This document shows, one piece after another, positions 12,208 to 19,680 of a stretch of DNA of 26,819 nucleotides. Made by a program: the position numbers and the translations under genes. Each line of letters starts with the position of its first letter. The first letter of the stretch is position 1. The notes beneath the pieces are model-generated. The model saw only the letters and a program-made list of their open reading frames with translations. It was not told the DNA's origin and did not search any database. Source of the stretch: a virus; the IMG/VR virus record IMGVR_UViG_3300011013_000069, positions 1-26,819 of that record; one strand, 5' to 3'.

Positions 12208-13278
12208 ATGACCGGGAAACCCACACTTCGGCTGCGCTTCCTGCTTGATGCAGATCCGCCGGGTGGGCCGGCTGACTTCTCGGCCATGCACAAGGACGAG
12301 GACCGGAAGGCGGACGACGGCTCGGATCTCTACTGGGTCCAGGTCCTGCAGACGGGCCCGATCCCCAAGTACGACGACTTCGAGATCACGACCGCGCACC
12401 TGGCGGCGATGGTCGACGAATACGGCGCCCACCTGGAGCAGTACCCGGCCCAGCACCGGCCCGGGAACTACTTCCACAACCCGCGAAAGCCCGAGGTCAC
12501 AGACCCGGGAAGCAAGGTTGCCACCGGCTGGACCTATGACCTGGAGACCCGCGCCGACGGGCACCAGTTGTGGGCCCTGGTCGACTGGACTCCAAAGGCC
12601 CTGGAGCACATCCAGGGCAAGGAGTTCCGCTACATCTCGGCCGAGGTTTCGATCGGCGAGAAGTCCGCGTCCTTCGCCGGGTTCGCAATCACGAATGACC
12701 CAGCCGTCCTTGGGATGGCGACCACCTTCGAAGCCGGTCCGCCGGCCGAGGACGAGACCCCCATGACCATCCCCCTGCTCGTGCTGACCGCCCTGTCCCT
12801 CTCCGAGGACGCCACCGCCGAGGATGCTGTCCTCAAGATCGACGGCCTGAAGGCCCGAGTCCCGACCGGCGACGTTGTGACCCTGGAGCGGTCCCGCCTG
12901 GCGACCCTGAAGGCCAAGGAGACCCAGCTGACGGCTCTGCTGGAGAAGCAGGCCGAGGACGAGGCCAAGGGCTTCGTGGCAACCGCTCGGGACGAGCACC
13001 GGATCCTGCCCGCCGAAGAGCCCAAGTGGCTGGCCTTCACGCAGAAGCACGGCACCACGGCGGCCGATGACCTGATGCCGGCCAAGGGCACGCACACACA
13101 CCTCTTCGAGAGCAACGGTGACGATGGACAGGGCAACGGGGAGGCGCCCGAGGGTGGGCTCCTGACCTTCGAGGCTGCCAGCGCCAAGGTCGCGGAGCTC
13201 AAGACGGCCAAGAAGACCGACGCCGAGATCGAGAAGTCTCACCCGGCGGTCTGGAAGGCCTACACCAACCGCGGCTGA
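12208..13278 (+). CDS. Mu-I-like capsid maturation protease with C-terminal scaffold domain
   Basis: This 356-residue protein resembles the Mu gpI-like prohead protease family. After an N-terminal strand come a peptide modification block (I-T-T-A-H-L-A-A-M-V), Y-P-A-Q-H-R-P-G-N-Y with the conserved His, A-T-G-W-T-Y-D-L-E, V-D-W-T-P-K-A-L-E-H-I, then F-R-Y-I-S-A-E-V-S and A-I-T-N-D-P-A. From about residue 186 the sequence becomes acidic and helical (coiled coil with many Ala, Glu, Lys), the usual scaffold half. In Mu the scaffold is also made alone from a nested start. Position between portal and capsid genes agrees. It cleaves scaffold and head proteins during prohead maturation. Confidence 0.85.
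   Translation: MTGKPTLRLRFLLDADPPGGPADFSAMHKDEDRKADDGSDLYWVQVLQTGPIPKYDDFEITTAHLAAMVDEYGAHLEQYPAQHRPGNYFHNPRKPEVTDPGSKVATGWTYDLETRADGHQLWALVDWTPKALEHIQGKEFRYISAEVSIGEKSASFAGFAITNDPAVLGMATTFEAGPPAEDETPMTIPLLVLTALSLSEDATAEDAVLKIDGLKARVPTGDVVTLERSRLATLKAKETQLTALLEKQAEDEAKGFVATARDEHRILPAEEPKWLAFTQKHGTTAADDLMPAKGTHTHLFESNGDDGQGNGEAPEGGLLTFEAASAKVAELKTAKKTDAEIEKSHPAVWKAYTNRG
12763..13278 (+). CDS. Probable nested in-frame scaffold protein
   Basis: ATG 12763 is in frame with the protease gene and opens exactly where the scaffold part begins: M-T-I-P-L-L-V-L-T-A-L-S-L-S-E-D-A-T-A-E-D-A-V. A GAGG lies 11 bases upstream, which is a rather long spacing. Mu (I/Z) and lambda (C/Nu3) produce their scaffold from such nested starts. 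The 171-residue product would be an acidic, helical assembly scaffold lost during head maturation. Evidence is the start context and family precedent. Confidence 0.5.
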   Translation: MTIPLLVLTALSLSEDATAEDAVLKIDGLKARVPTGDVVTLERSRLATLKAKETQLTALLEKQAEDEAKGFVATARDEHRILPAEEPKWLAFTQKHGTTAADDLMPAKGTHTHLFESNGDDGQGNGEAPEGGLLTFEAASAKVAELKTAKKTDAEIEKSHPAVWKAYTNRG

Positions 13279-13311
13279 GTCGCGGTCAACCCCACTTCAT
13301 GAGGCTCAATC

Positions 13312-13686
13312 ATGAGCGCTTCCAGCTACACAGCCGAGAACGGCGCGGACCTCTCCGCAGGCCGCTTCAAGGCGGTCAAGTACTCCAGCGGGGCCCTCGT
13401 GCTCTGCTCCTCGGCGACGGACATTCCCGCCGGGATCCTCCAGTCCAACGCCCCCGACACCACCACCAGCGGACACGACCTCAAGTTCATCGACGCCGGG
13501 CCCTCCAAGGGCAGCGTCGGTGCGGCGGTCACTGCTGGTGACTTCCTCACGATGGATGCCAATGGGCAGCTCATCACCAGCACCGCGACCACCGATGTCA
13601 TCTGCGCCAAGGCCCGCCAGGACGGCGACGCTCAGGACGATGAGATCGACATCCTGGTCTGCATCAGCCCCGCGCGAGGTTCCTGA
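13312..13686 (+). CDS. Head decoration protein
   Basis: The 124-residue protein starts at ATG 13312 with GAGG upstream. It reads as a small beta-rich protein with Y-S-S-G-A-L-V-L, D-I-P-A-G-I-L-Q, T-A-G-D-F-L-T-M-D-A-N-G-Q-L and a hydrophobic C-terminal strand I-D-I-L-V-C-I. This pattern (start of processing, G-x-L, D-x-x-G-x-L) is typical of DUF2190-type or lambda gpD-like capsid decoration proteins encoded immediately before the major capsid protein. It would stabilise the expanded head. Confidence 0.75.
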   Translation: MSASSYTAENGADLSAGRFKAVKYSSGALVLCSSATDIPAGILQSNAPDTTTSGHDLKFIDAGPSKGSVGAAVTAGDFLTMDANGQLITSTATTDVICAKARQDGDAQDDEIDILVCISPARGS

Positions 13687-14663
13687 TGTCTGCAGTCCTC
13701 CCCAAGGTTGATGTGGCGCTGTCGATGGCAGCGCAGGAGTTCAAGAACGATGCCGGCCAGTTCGTCGGCGACATCGTGTGCCCGGAAGTGGCGCTTCCGA
13801 TGTCCTTCGACGAGATCACCGGCTACCAGGGCGCTTACTTCAAGTACGACCGGCGCGACACGTTCGGCGATGCCGATGCGACCGATCCGGACAAGTACGT
13901 GCGGGCTCCTGGTGCTGACATCCAGGAGGTCACCGACCGTGACCGCACGCTGACCACGTTCAGCCTGCAGTCCTGGGACCAGGTGGCCTACGTGCCCGGC
14001 GAGAGCACCCGCTATCTGGGTGTCGACCAGGTCGGCCACATCATCCAGATGCTGACCCAGAACCGCATGATCGCTCGCGAGCGGGAAGCGGCTGCCCTGG
14101 TCTTCGCAACGGGCAACTACGCCACGGGCCTGTCCGAGACCCTGGCAGGCGGCTCCACGCTGGTGGATTCCGGCGTCGACCCAGCGGACGAGTGGCAGCG
14201 TTGGATGCGCCTTGTGCAGGCCGAGATCGGCGTCAAGCCGACTGTCGGTGTGCTCGGGAGCCTGACCGCCCGGAAGGCCCGCGGCATGTTCGCTGGCAAC
14301 CTCCGCGGTGGCGGTGCCCTGGACACCGGCCTTGTGTCGCTGGACCGGATCGCCCAGCTGGTCGGCTTCGACGGAAAGCTCTACGAGGGTGGCGCGGTCT
14401 ACAACAACGCCAACTCGGGCCAGGCCTTCAGCACTGCCGATGTCTGGGGCGACGACGACCTGGCGCTGCTGTACGTGCCCCCCAGCCCCTCCATGGGCGT
14501 CGAGGGCTTCGCCTACCGGTTCCACCCGGCGGACAAGCCCTCGTTTGAGGTGACCTCCTGGTACGAGCCCAAGAAGAAGTCCTGGGCCTACGCGCTGCAC
14601 GACTACAGCATCATCCACCAGGTCTCAGACCTGTGTGGGTACCTGACGCTGAACGCCGTCTGA
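13686..14663 (+). CDS. Major capsid protein
   Basis: The 325-residue protein starts at ATG 13686 in a TGATG overlap with the decoration gene. It begins L-S-M-A-A-Q-E-F-K-N-D-A-G-Q-F-V-G-D-I-V-C-P, and contains Y-F-K-Y-D-R-R-D-T-F, a helical block A-R-E-R-E-A-A-A-L-V-F, and near the C-terminus W-G-D-D-D-L-A-L-L-Y-V-P. These are features of the HK97-fold capsid proteins found in phages with Mu-like protease and portal genes. Gene order (protease, decoration, capsid) and a hairpin straight after it support the call. Confidence 0.85.
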   Translation: MSAVLPKVDVALSMAAQEFKNDAGQFVGDIVCPEVALPMSFDEITGYQGAYFKYDRRDTFGDADATDPDKYVRAPGADIQEVTDRDRTLTTFSLQSWDQVAYVPGESTRYLGVDQVGHIIQMLTQNRMIAREREAAALVFATGNYATGLSETLAGGSTLVDSGVDPADEWQRWMRLVQAEIGVKPTVGVLGSLTARKARGMFAGNLRGGGALDTGLVSLDRIAQLVGFDGKLYEGGAVYNNANSGQAFSTADVWGDDDLALLYVPPSPSMGVEGFAYRFHPADKPSFEVTSWYEPKKKSWAYALHDYSIIHQVSDLCGYLTLNAV

Positions 14664-14671
14664 TCCCCCCT

Positions 14672-14704
14672 GAGCGGGCCCCGGTTCACGCCGGGGCCCT
14701 GCTC
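14672..14704 (+). terminator. Strong hairpin after the major capsid gene
   Basis: GGGCCCCGG (14676-14684), loop TTCACG, CCGGGGCCC (14691-14699) form a perfect nine-base stem. GAGC/GCTC can extend it by four pairs across a one-base bulge. No T-tract follows, so it may act as a partial terminator or as an mRNA-stabilising 3' end that raises capsid mRNA relative to downstream genes. Confidence 0.55.
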
Positions 14705-14725
14705 GCCCCCACCCTGGAGAATGCC

Positions 14726-15223
14726 ATGCGCCGGCTGGCTACCGCCCTCAGAACCCCTGACAAGACCTGGCCCGAGGGGACCCCCCTCGCCGACCTGCCC
14801 AAGGCCCTGCGAGACGAAGCAGCGGAAGCCGGGGCCGTCACAGATCAGGCTCACGCACCCGCGACCCCGGACAAGCCCCGGGATCCGATCCCGCCCTACA
14901 TCACCAGCGGGATCCGGCAACGCACGACCTACTTCGACGAGGGCGCCCTGCTCGCCGACCTGCCTGCAAAGCTGCAGACGTTCGCGCTTGAGCAGGGAAT
15001 CGTCGCCGGTGACCTGGAGCCCCAGGAGCCAGAGCCCACCTTTGACCTGTCCCCGCTTCAGGGCAGTGTTTCCAAGGCGCTTAAGCCGGCCCTTGCCCAG
15101 ATCGCGGACCTGGACCACCTGAGCGCCCTGCTCGCCGCCGAACTCGAGGGCAAGAACAGGGGCACAGCGAAGGCAGCCATCGACGACCGCCAGAGCGAGA
15201 TCGGCGCCAGGCCTGCGGAGTAG
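14726..15223 (+). CDS. Hypothetical head-region protein
   Basis: ATG 14726 has GGAG upstream and lies just after the capsid hairpin. The 165-residue product is helical and Pro-rich in its middle, with two similar segments (L-A-D-L-P-K-A-L and L-A-D-L-P-A-K-L) that suggest an internal repeat. The C-terminus has L-S-A-L-L-A-A-E-L-E-G-K-N-R-G-T-A-K-A-A-I, a helical motif seen at the ends of several phage head-region proteins. Its position suits a minor head or connector-associated role; function is not recognised. Confidence 0.55.
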   Translation: MRRLATALRTPDKTWPEGTPLADLPKALRDEAAEAGAVTDQAHAPATPDKPRDPIPPYITSGIRQRTTYFDEGALLADLPAKLQTFALEQGIVAGDLEPQEPEPTFDLSPLQGSVSKALKPALAQIADLDHLSALLAAELEGKNRGTAKAAIDDRQSEIGARPAE

Positions 15224-15226
15224 GCC

Positions 15227-15715
15227 GTGGCAGTCACCGACGGGACCTACACCACTGAAGAGGACCTCAAGCGCTTCGCCCCCACGTTCGCGACCACGAC
15301 CTTCGACGCGAACAGCGCTCCGAAAGAGGCCGAGGTTGACGATTTCATCGAGGATGTAGAGGCCGCGGTAGAGGCTGAGCTCGCGGCGATCGGCTTCACG
15401 GTCCCGATTGTGGGCAGCACCCGGACGGACCGCATCATGCGCGGCATCTGTGGGCGCCTGGTGGCCGCTGAAGTCCTCATGGTGACCACTGAGGGGGGGC
15501 GCAGGATTGACGGGTCGGAAAACGCCTACGTGACCCGCCTGACCACAGAGGCTCGGACCCGCATTGATGCGATCAAGGAGTCCCCCCGGATCCTGGTCGA
15601 GTCCGGGCTGACGTCCGACTTCGCCAACGTTGCCACGGTCGAGACGTGGCAGTCCGCGAACACGTCCGAGACCCTGAGCGACACCCCGGCCTTTGCCGCA
15701 GACAAAGACTTCTGA
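15227..15715 (+). CDS. Head-tail connector (adaptor) protein
   Basis: GTG 15227 follows GGAG and gives a 162-residue protein. The start Y-T-T-E-E-D-L-K-R-F-A-P, then D-F-I-E-D-V-E-A-A-V-E-A-E-L-A-A-I-G-F and I-M-R-G-I-C-G-R-L-V-A-A-E-V-L, matches the helical organisation of phage head-tail adaptors that bind under the portal. It precedes the tail-completion gene as expected. The assignment is by pattern and order. Confidence 0.65.
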   Translation: MAVTDGTYTTEEDLKRFAPTFATTTFDANSAPKEAEVDDFIEDVEAAVEAELAAIGFTVPIVGSTRTDRIMRGICGRLVAAEVLMVTTEGGRRIDGSENAYVTRLTTEARTRIDAIKESPRILVESGLTSDFANVATVETWQSANTSETLSDTPAFAADKDF

Positions 15716-16254
15716 TGGCCGGGTCCTTCATTGACTTCACGATCGAGCTTGACGGTGAGAAGCAATTCCACCGTCGGATGTCCTTCGCCCGCAAGGGCCT
15801 GAAGACCAATGTTCGCCGGGTCTCCCCGGACCTGTTCGATGTGCTCGAGGACGAGACCCTGCAGCGCTTCGACACACAGGGCCGGCGCGGTGGTCGCCCG
15901 TTCAAGAAGCTCTCACCGGCCTACAAGAGGCGAAAGCAGGCACTGCACAAGCGCAACCCGGCCCGGTTCCCCGGGACCAAGATCATGCAGCTGACGGGCC
16001 GGTCCCTCAACAGCCTGGTCGGGGGTCGCGGGGCCACCGGAACGGACGTCACCCCGGACAGCATCCGTCGGATCTTCGACGACCACCTGGTCTACGGGTC
16101 GGACGTTGAGTACCTGTCCGCGCAGAAGGCGTCCGGTCGGGATGTGCTCCGGTTCGGCCGGAGCGCTCGGTCCCGGATTCAGGAGGTCTTCAGGCTGGAT
16201 GCTGTGGGCGTGGTCCGTGTCGGGGTCGAGGGCCCCGCGCTGAGGGGTGGCTGA
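15715..16254 (+). CDS. Virion morphogenesis / tail completion protein (Mu gpG-like)
   Basis: ATG 15715 is in a TGATG overlap. The 179-residue basic protein has F-D-T-Q-G-R-R-G-G-R-P-F-K-K-L-S-P-A-Y-K-R-R-K followed by I-M-Q-L-T-G-R-S-L-N-S-L, the characteristic W/F-P-L-s-x-x-Y-x-x-x-K...L-x-x-T-G-x-L-x-x-S pattern of the phage virion morphogenesis family. Y-G-S-D-V-E-Y is the usual 'v-G-s-n-v-x-Y-A' segment. These proteins complete the connector and help join head and tail. Confidence 0.8.
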   Translation: MAGSFIDFTIELDGEKQFHRRMSFARKGLKTNVRRVSPDLFDVLEDETLQRFDTQGRRGGRPFKKLSPAYKRRKQALHKRNPARFPGTKIMQLTGRSLNSLVGGRGATGTDVTPDSIRRIFDDHLVYGSDVEYLSAQKASGRDVLRFGRSARSRIQEVFRLDAVGVVRVGVEGPALRGG

Positions 16255-16502
16255 TGGCCCTCCACCATTCGATCGCTCATGTGCTCCAGTTCTTCGCCTA
16301 CGAGCACCTTCCGCCGCACTTGCGGGAGGTTTCTCAGCACTTCCACTGGCTCGCCCACGCACTCGTGGGGCAGGCGCCGACTCACGGGAACTCGGAGCAC
16401 CGACAGCTCACCCTGACGGGCCCTGAGTTGACAGTGGCACTGCGGAAGCTCTTGGAAGCCAAGGACGCCGCCGTTCGCGCAGCCCTGGCTGAAGGCTCCT
16501 GA
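16254..16502 (+). CDS. Conserved phage structural-region protein
   Basis: This 82-residue protein starts at ATG 16254 (TGATG). It contains F-F-A-Y-E-H-L-P-P-H-L-R-E-V-S and, near the end, T-V-A-L-R-K-L-L-E-A-K-D-A-A-V-R-A-A-L. The combination is a recurrent small phage protein family, widespread in actinophages and others, whose role is unknown and which is often annotated only as hypothetical. Placement between tail-completion and tail-terminator genes is an unusual site for it. Confidence 0.75.
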   Translation: MALHHSIAHVLQFFAYEHLPPHLREVSQHFHWLAHALVGQAPTHGNSEHRQLTLTGPELTVALRKLLEAKDAAVRAALAEGS

Positions 16503-17017
16503 TGGCCCTCTCCCTGCTGATTGAACACGTCTTGGACGCCACGAAGGCCTATGTGCTGGCCGGGCTGGCTGCTCAGCTGACCCTGGTTGACGCCGATGCA
16601 GTGGCGGCGGGCAAGGCCTCGATCACCATCACGGCCCCCGCGTCGGGCCAAATCTACATCGGGACCACCCAATACGACACGACTCAGCCACTGCCTGGGC
16701 ATCTGCTCCTGCTCCTGGACGTGATCCGGACCGAGTGGATTGACCGGACCAGCGACCGCCGCCGCTACTTCCTGATGCTGGGTGCCATGCTGGACAACGA
16801 CTCAGGCCAGGAAGAGACCCTGACCCGGATGCTGTCCCGCCTGGGTGCTGCCCTGGTCCGCCTGTTCGAGGTGGACGGGACCCTTGACGGCGCGGGGGGC
16901 ATCTACGCAACCCGTGTCACCGCGGTGGACTGGGGCGGTGTCTCCAGTGGCCGAAACGCCCTCTTTGGCTCGTTCGAGTTGAGCCTTGAGATGGACGTCA
17001 GCGAGGCGAGCGCATGA
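16502..17017 (+). CDS. Probable tail terminator protein
   Basis: ATG 16502 lies in a TGATG overlap. The 171-residue product has an N-terminal helical part, a central P-L-P-G-H-L-L-L-L-L-D-V-I, and alternating strands near the end (G-I-Y-A-T-R-V-T-A-V-D-W, F-G-S-F-E-L-S-L-E-M-D-V). Size, mixed alpha/beta pattern and location immediately before the tail tube fit the tail terminator, which caps the tube and joins it to the head. No specific motif proves it. Confidence 0.5.
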   Translation: MALSLLIEHVLDATKAYVLAGLAAQLTLVDADAVAAGKASITITAPASGQIYIGTTQYDTTQPLPGHLLLLLDVIRTEWIDRTSDRRRYFLMLGAMLDNDSGQEETLTRMLSRLGAALVRLFEVDGTLDGAGGIYATRVTAVDWGGVSSGRNALFGSFELSLEMDVSEASA

Positions 17018-17232
17018 CCAAAGTGACCTGGAAGAGCGGACCCCGCAGCGTGCCCGGCGTGGGCACGGTTGCCAAGGGTGACACGTTCTCGATCCCCGAC
17101 CACCTGGCCCGGTCCTTGATCGGCGCTGGCCTGGCTTCCAAGCCCAAGACTTCCAAGACCCCCAAGCCCCGGACGCCGGCCCGGGACAAGACCAAGACCA
17201 AGAAGAAGCCCCCGAGCACCGGGGAGGAGTGA
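17014..17232 (+). CDS. Small lysine-rich protein before the tail tube
   Basis: ATG 17014 overlaps the upstream stop as ATGA. The 72-residue protein has a short folded N-terminal part (G-T-V-A-K-G-D-T-F-S-I-P-D-H-L-A-R-S-L-I-G-A-G-L) followed by a Lys/Pro/Thr-rich tail with repeated K-T-x-K-x-P units that is probably disordered. Similar short proteins lie before tail tube genes in many siphoviruses. Its TGA is followed by the tail tube start three bases later, and its end carries the GGAGGAG ribosome-binding site. Confidence 0.65.
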   Translation: MTKVTWKSGPRSVPGVGTVAKGDTFSIPDHLARSLIGAGLASKPKTSKTPKPRTPARDKTKTKKKPPSTGEE

Positions 17233-17235
17233 CCC

Positions 17236-18621
17236 ATGGCTACCACCCCCGTCGGCTGGCGAATCACCACGGCCCTGGCGAAGGAGACCACCTACGGCAC
17301 GGAGCTGTTCCCGACCGGGACCAAGTTCTTGCACGCGATGGACGGCGACACGATGACGGCCGAGCAGGGCAACATCGCCGAGCCGGACTTCGCCAATGTC
17401 CCGGACCGGATCGGGGCCATCCGCGGGATCCGCTCCCTGGCGGCTGACCTGCGCTACATCGTGCGCCCCAGTGGCACCCAGGGCACGAAGCCGGACATCG
17501 ACGAGGTCTTGACCGGGTCCCTGTTCCCGACGGTCACGACCAACACGGCCGATGCAGTGCAGGCGAGCCCGGCCCCCACGACGACCGCATACGCCATCCT
17601 CACCGCGGGCAACGTCACCGCCAAGACCTTCGTTGTCACCGACGGCACCGGGTACAGCGAGCCCGAATTGCGGTTCTGCACGGCCAACTCGTCCGGAACC
17701 CTGACCGTGACCCCGGCCCACTCCGCGGCCCCGACTGCTGCCGACGTGGTGGACGCGACCAACACCTGGGCGATGGGCGCCCGAACCGTGGGACTCACGT
17801 ACTACCTTTGGGCCAGCAACGACGCGGACACCCAGGTGTACAGCGAAGGCGCCATCGGATGGTTCCCCGAGCGCTGGACCCTGGACTGGTCCTCGGACGC
17901 GGACGGCCTGCTGACCATGAGCTGGTCTGGCCCGGGCAACGGCAACCACGTCACCACCGGCACCGATGCCCTGGACGGCGCCATCAACTCCTCCGTGACC
18001 ACCGTTGGCGTGGACGAGCTCCGCAACTTCTCGGTCGGGTCCAAGATCCTGATCAACTCGGAGGCGATGGAGGTCACCGCCAAGAGCGCGGACAGCGGCG
18101 CCGGCAACCTGACTGTGACCCGGGGCTTCGACTCCACCGTGGCGGCGAGCCACAGCGACAACGACCCGATCTACCCCTACCGGGGCACGGTCACCCTGAC
18201 GGCCGGGGACCCGATCTCGGCCAACTACTGCACCGTCATCATCGGCACGGGCTCGACCGAGTTTGAGGCCACCTCGGTGTCGATCAGCATCGGTCAGGCG
18301 GTCGGGCAACAGCGGGACGCGACTCAGGACGACCTGGTGGCCCGCATGACGGCTGGCCGGATCGACGGGACATGTGAGATCACGGGTTGGGTCACCGACG
18401 GCAACACGGCCGAGTTCTTGCGCGGTCGTGACCTGGAGTCCGTTGCGGTCTTCGTCCAGTGGGGCAACACCCTGGGCAAGCTCTTCGCCGCCTACATGCC
18501 CCAGGTCTACTTCAAGATCGTGCCCATGAGCCAGGACGGTGAAGAAGGCCTGTCCGTGGTCATGTCGGGCGACATCCGCGGCACGTCCGCTGGCAACGAC
18601 TCGATCTACCTGGGTTCCTGA
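17236..18621 (+). CDS. Major tail tube protein
   Basis: The 461-residue protein starts at ATG 17236 behind GGAGGAG. It opens T-T-A-L-A-K-E-T-T-Y-G-T, a phrase common in phage tail tube proteins, and is beta-rich throughout with Thr/Ser/Gly repeats. The size is larger than the usual 200-300 residues, so it probably carries inserted or appended domains; residues about 240-310 (F-S-V-G-S-K-I-L-I-N-S-E-A-M-E-V-T, then V-T-R-G-F-D-S-T) look like a discrete beta domain. It precedes the frameshifted chaperone pair and the tape measure, the standard order for siphophage tails. Confidence 0.8.
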   Translation: MATTPVGWRITTALAKETTYGTELFPTGTKFLHAMDGDTMTAEQGNIAEPDFANVPDRIGAIRGIRSLAADLRYIVRPSGTQGTKPDIDEVLTGSLFPTVTTNTADAVQASPAPTTTAYAILTAGNVTAKTFVVTDGTGYSEPELRFCTANSSGTLTVTPAHSAAPTAADVVDATNTWAMGARTVGLTYYLWASNDADTQVYSEGAIGWFPERWTLDWSSDADGLLTMSWSGPGNGNHVTTGTDALDGAINSSVTTVGVDELRNFSVGSKILINSEAMEVTAKSADSGAGNLTVTRGFDSTVAASHSDNDPIYPYRGTVTLTAGDPISANYCTVIIGTGSTEFEATSVSISIGQAVGQQRDATQDDLVARMTAGRIDGTCEITGWVTDGNTAEFLRGRDLESVAVFVQWGNTLGKLFAAYMPQVYFKIVPMSQDGEEGLSVVMSGDIRGTSAGNDSIYLGS

Positions 18622-18739
18622 ATGCTCTTCCCTGCGCCGATTCCCGGCCAGGGCTTTACCTGGGCCACCCCTGGGGCTGCGGAGTTGTCCGGCGACGGCA
18701 TCGTGGTCCCGGGGGTAGCCCCCTCGCCGGAGGTACACC
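18622..18739 (+). other. Leader of the tail chaperone gene with a small hairpin
   Basis: The 118-base gap holds GGGGG (18711-18715), loop TAG, CCCCC (18719-18723), shortly before the GGAGGT ribosome-binding site. It may adjust expression between the abundant tube protein and the chaperones. ATG 18622 opens a frame-1 ORF that continues into the T region, but its 5' part is a shadow of the G gene. Confidence 0.35.
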
Positions 18740-19237
18740 ATGGGGCTCAGCCTCTTTGTCAGGGGGGCCAAGGTCCCCAAGTCCTACACCAACCCGGACA
18801 ATGCGGACGAGACCCTGAGGGTCAGTCTGTCACCGCCACTGACGGGGCAACGCGCAGCGCTGGAGACGATCGGGTATGGCGCCGAACCCATGGACCTGTC
18901 GGCGATGATCAGCAAGATCCCGTCGGTGCAGGCACTGGAGGAGGGCGAACAGCTCGCGCTGAATGCGGCCTTGGCTACGGTGTCGCGGGCGTTCACTTCA
19001 AGGGCATCACGCCAGGCCCGCCAGAGGGAAACCACGGACCTCGAGCAGGCTCAGGCGAGGGCGGTATTCCTGGAGTGCGTCTCAGCGGACGCGGAGACGG
19101 TGGACCGGGAAGGCCAGCACGGCGAGAGCATCGAGGCCGACCTCTGGGACTACGCGCCTCACTGGGTCATAGACGCGATCTGCGAGGACCTGGTCCAGGT
19201 CTCGTCTGCCGGGAGGAAGGCCCTGGGAAACTCCTAA
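18740..19237 (+). CDS. Tail assembly chaperone G
   Basis: ATG 18740 follows GGAGGT at a good spacing and encodes 165 residues, helical and acidic, starting M-G-L-S-L-F-V-R-G-A-K-V-P-K. It ends A-L-G-N-S at TAA 19235, just past a slip site. As in lambda gpG, the unshifted product should coat the tape measure protein during tail assembly. Identity rests on position between tail tube and tape measure genes and on the frameshift signal. Confidence 0.85.
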   Translation: MGLSLFVRGAKVPKSYTNPDNADETLRVSLSPPLTGQRAALETIGYGAEPMDLSAMISKIPSVQALEEGEQLALNAALATVSRAFTSRASRQARQRETTDLEQAQARAVFLECVSADAETVDREGQHGESIEADLWDYAPHWVIDAICEDLVQVSSAGRKALGNS

Positions 19238-19680
19238 AGGTCGTCCACTTCCTGGAGCTCCCTCGGGAGCACCGGGACTGTACGACCTGCACGGAGGCCA
19301 CCCAGAAGCGGCGCAACTGTGGCGGCCGGTTCCGCAAGGACCGCACCGGGCTCAAGCCCCAGAGGGTGGGCGTGTTCTGGGGCGCAGTCCCGATCATGGC
19401 TGGTCGGTTCAAGCGCATCTGGACGGATCGGTGTCCCCTGACGAAGCGCTACCGCGGTCCTGAGCCCTGGATGATCGAGGTCTTCAGGGCGGTGAGGGTC
19501 TACAACAAGTCTGGCGCCCTCCCCCTGTCCGGTGGCTGGCTCGAGCAGCCCGCCGCGCTCATGGAGGCCATCGAGGCCGTCACGAACGAGTACGACGCCA
19601 TCCAGACCGCCGAGCGGGAAGTCCGGGACCGCAAGAGGGAGGCCCAGGACGCCTTGAAGAAGGCAAGGGCCGGAAAGTGA
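18740..19680 (+). CDS. Tail assembly chaperone G-T fusion (programmed -1 frameshift)
   Basis: After -1 slippage at GGGAAAC (19225-19231) translation continues in the overlapping frame as L-L-K-V-V-H-F-L-E-L-P-R-E-H-R-D to TGA 19678, giving about 313 residues. The T part carries C-T-T-C and a further cysteine (R-N-C-G-G-R-F), a possible zinc knuckle, then W-M-I-E-V-F-R-A-V-R-V-Y-N-K-S-G, S-G-G-W-L-E-Q-P and a charged C-terminal helix. The frame lacks its own start near the junction. The fusion is needed in small amounts to recruit the tube protein to the tape measure complex. Confidence 0.85.
19225..19231 (+). promoter_or_regulatory. -1 ribosomal slip site GGGAAAC
   Basis: The heptamer is read as G-GGA-AAC in the G frame, a textbook X-XXY-YYZ site that can re-pair as GGG-AAA; lambda uses the close relative GGGAAAG. 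The zero-frame stop follows two codons later. A GCTCC-CTCG-GGAGC hairpin (19257-19270) lies 25 bases downstream, further than a typical stimulator. Confidence 0.88.

Noticed and set aside
11692-13242. A 516-codon open frame on the minus strand
   Set aside because: It is antisense to the portal-MuF and protease genes, whose families are recognisable on the + strand; the minus frame has no recognisable content.
16903-18780. A 625-codon open frame on the minus strand
   Set aside because: It lies antisense to the well-supported tail tube and neighbouring genes, has a Gly/Arg/Val-biased composition typical of GC-rich shadows, and shows no domain.
18622-19224. Separate gene from ATG 18622 in the frame of the T domain
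   Set aside because: Before the slip site this frame is a shadow of the G gene with Gly/Pro-rich noise; the T domain is better explained by -1 frameshifting.
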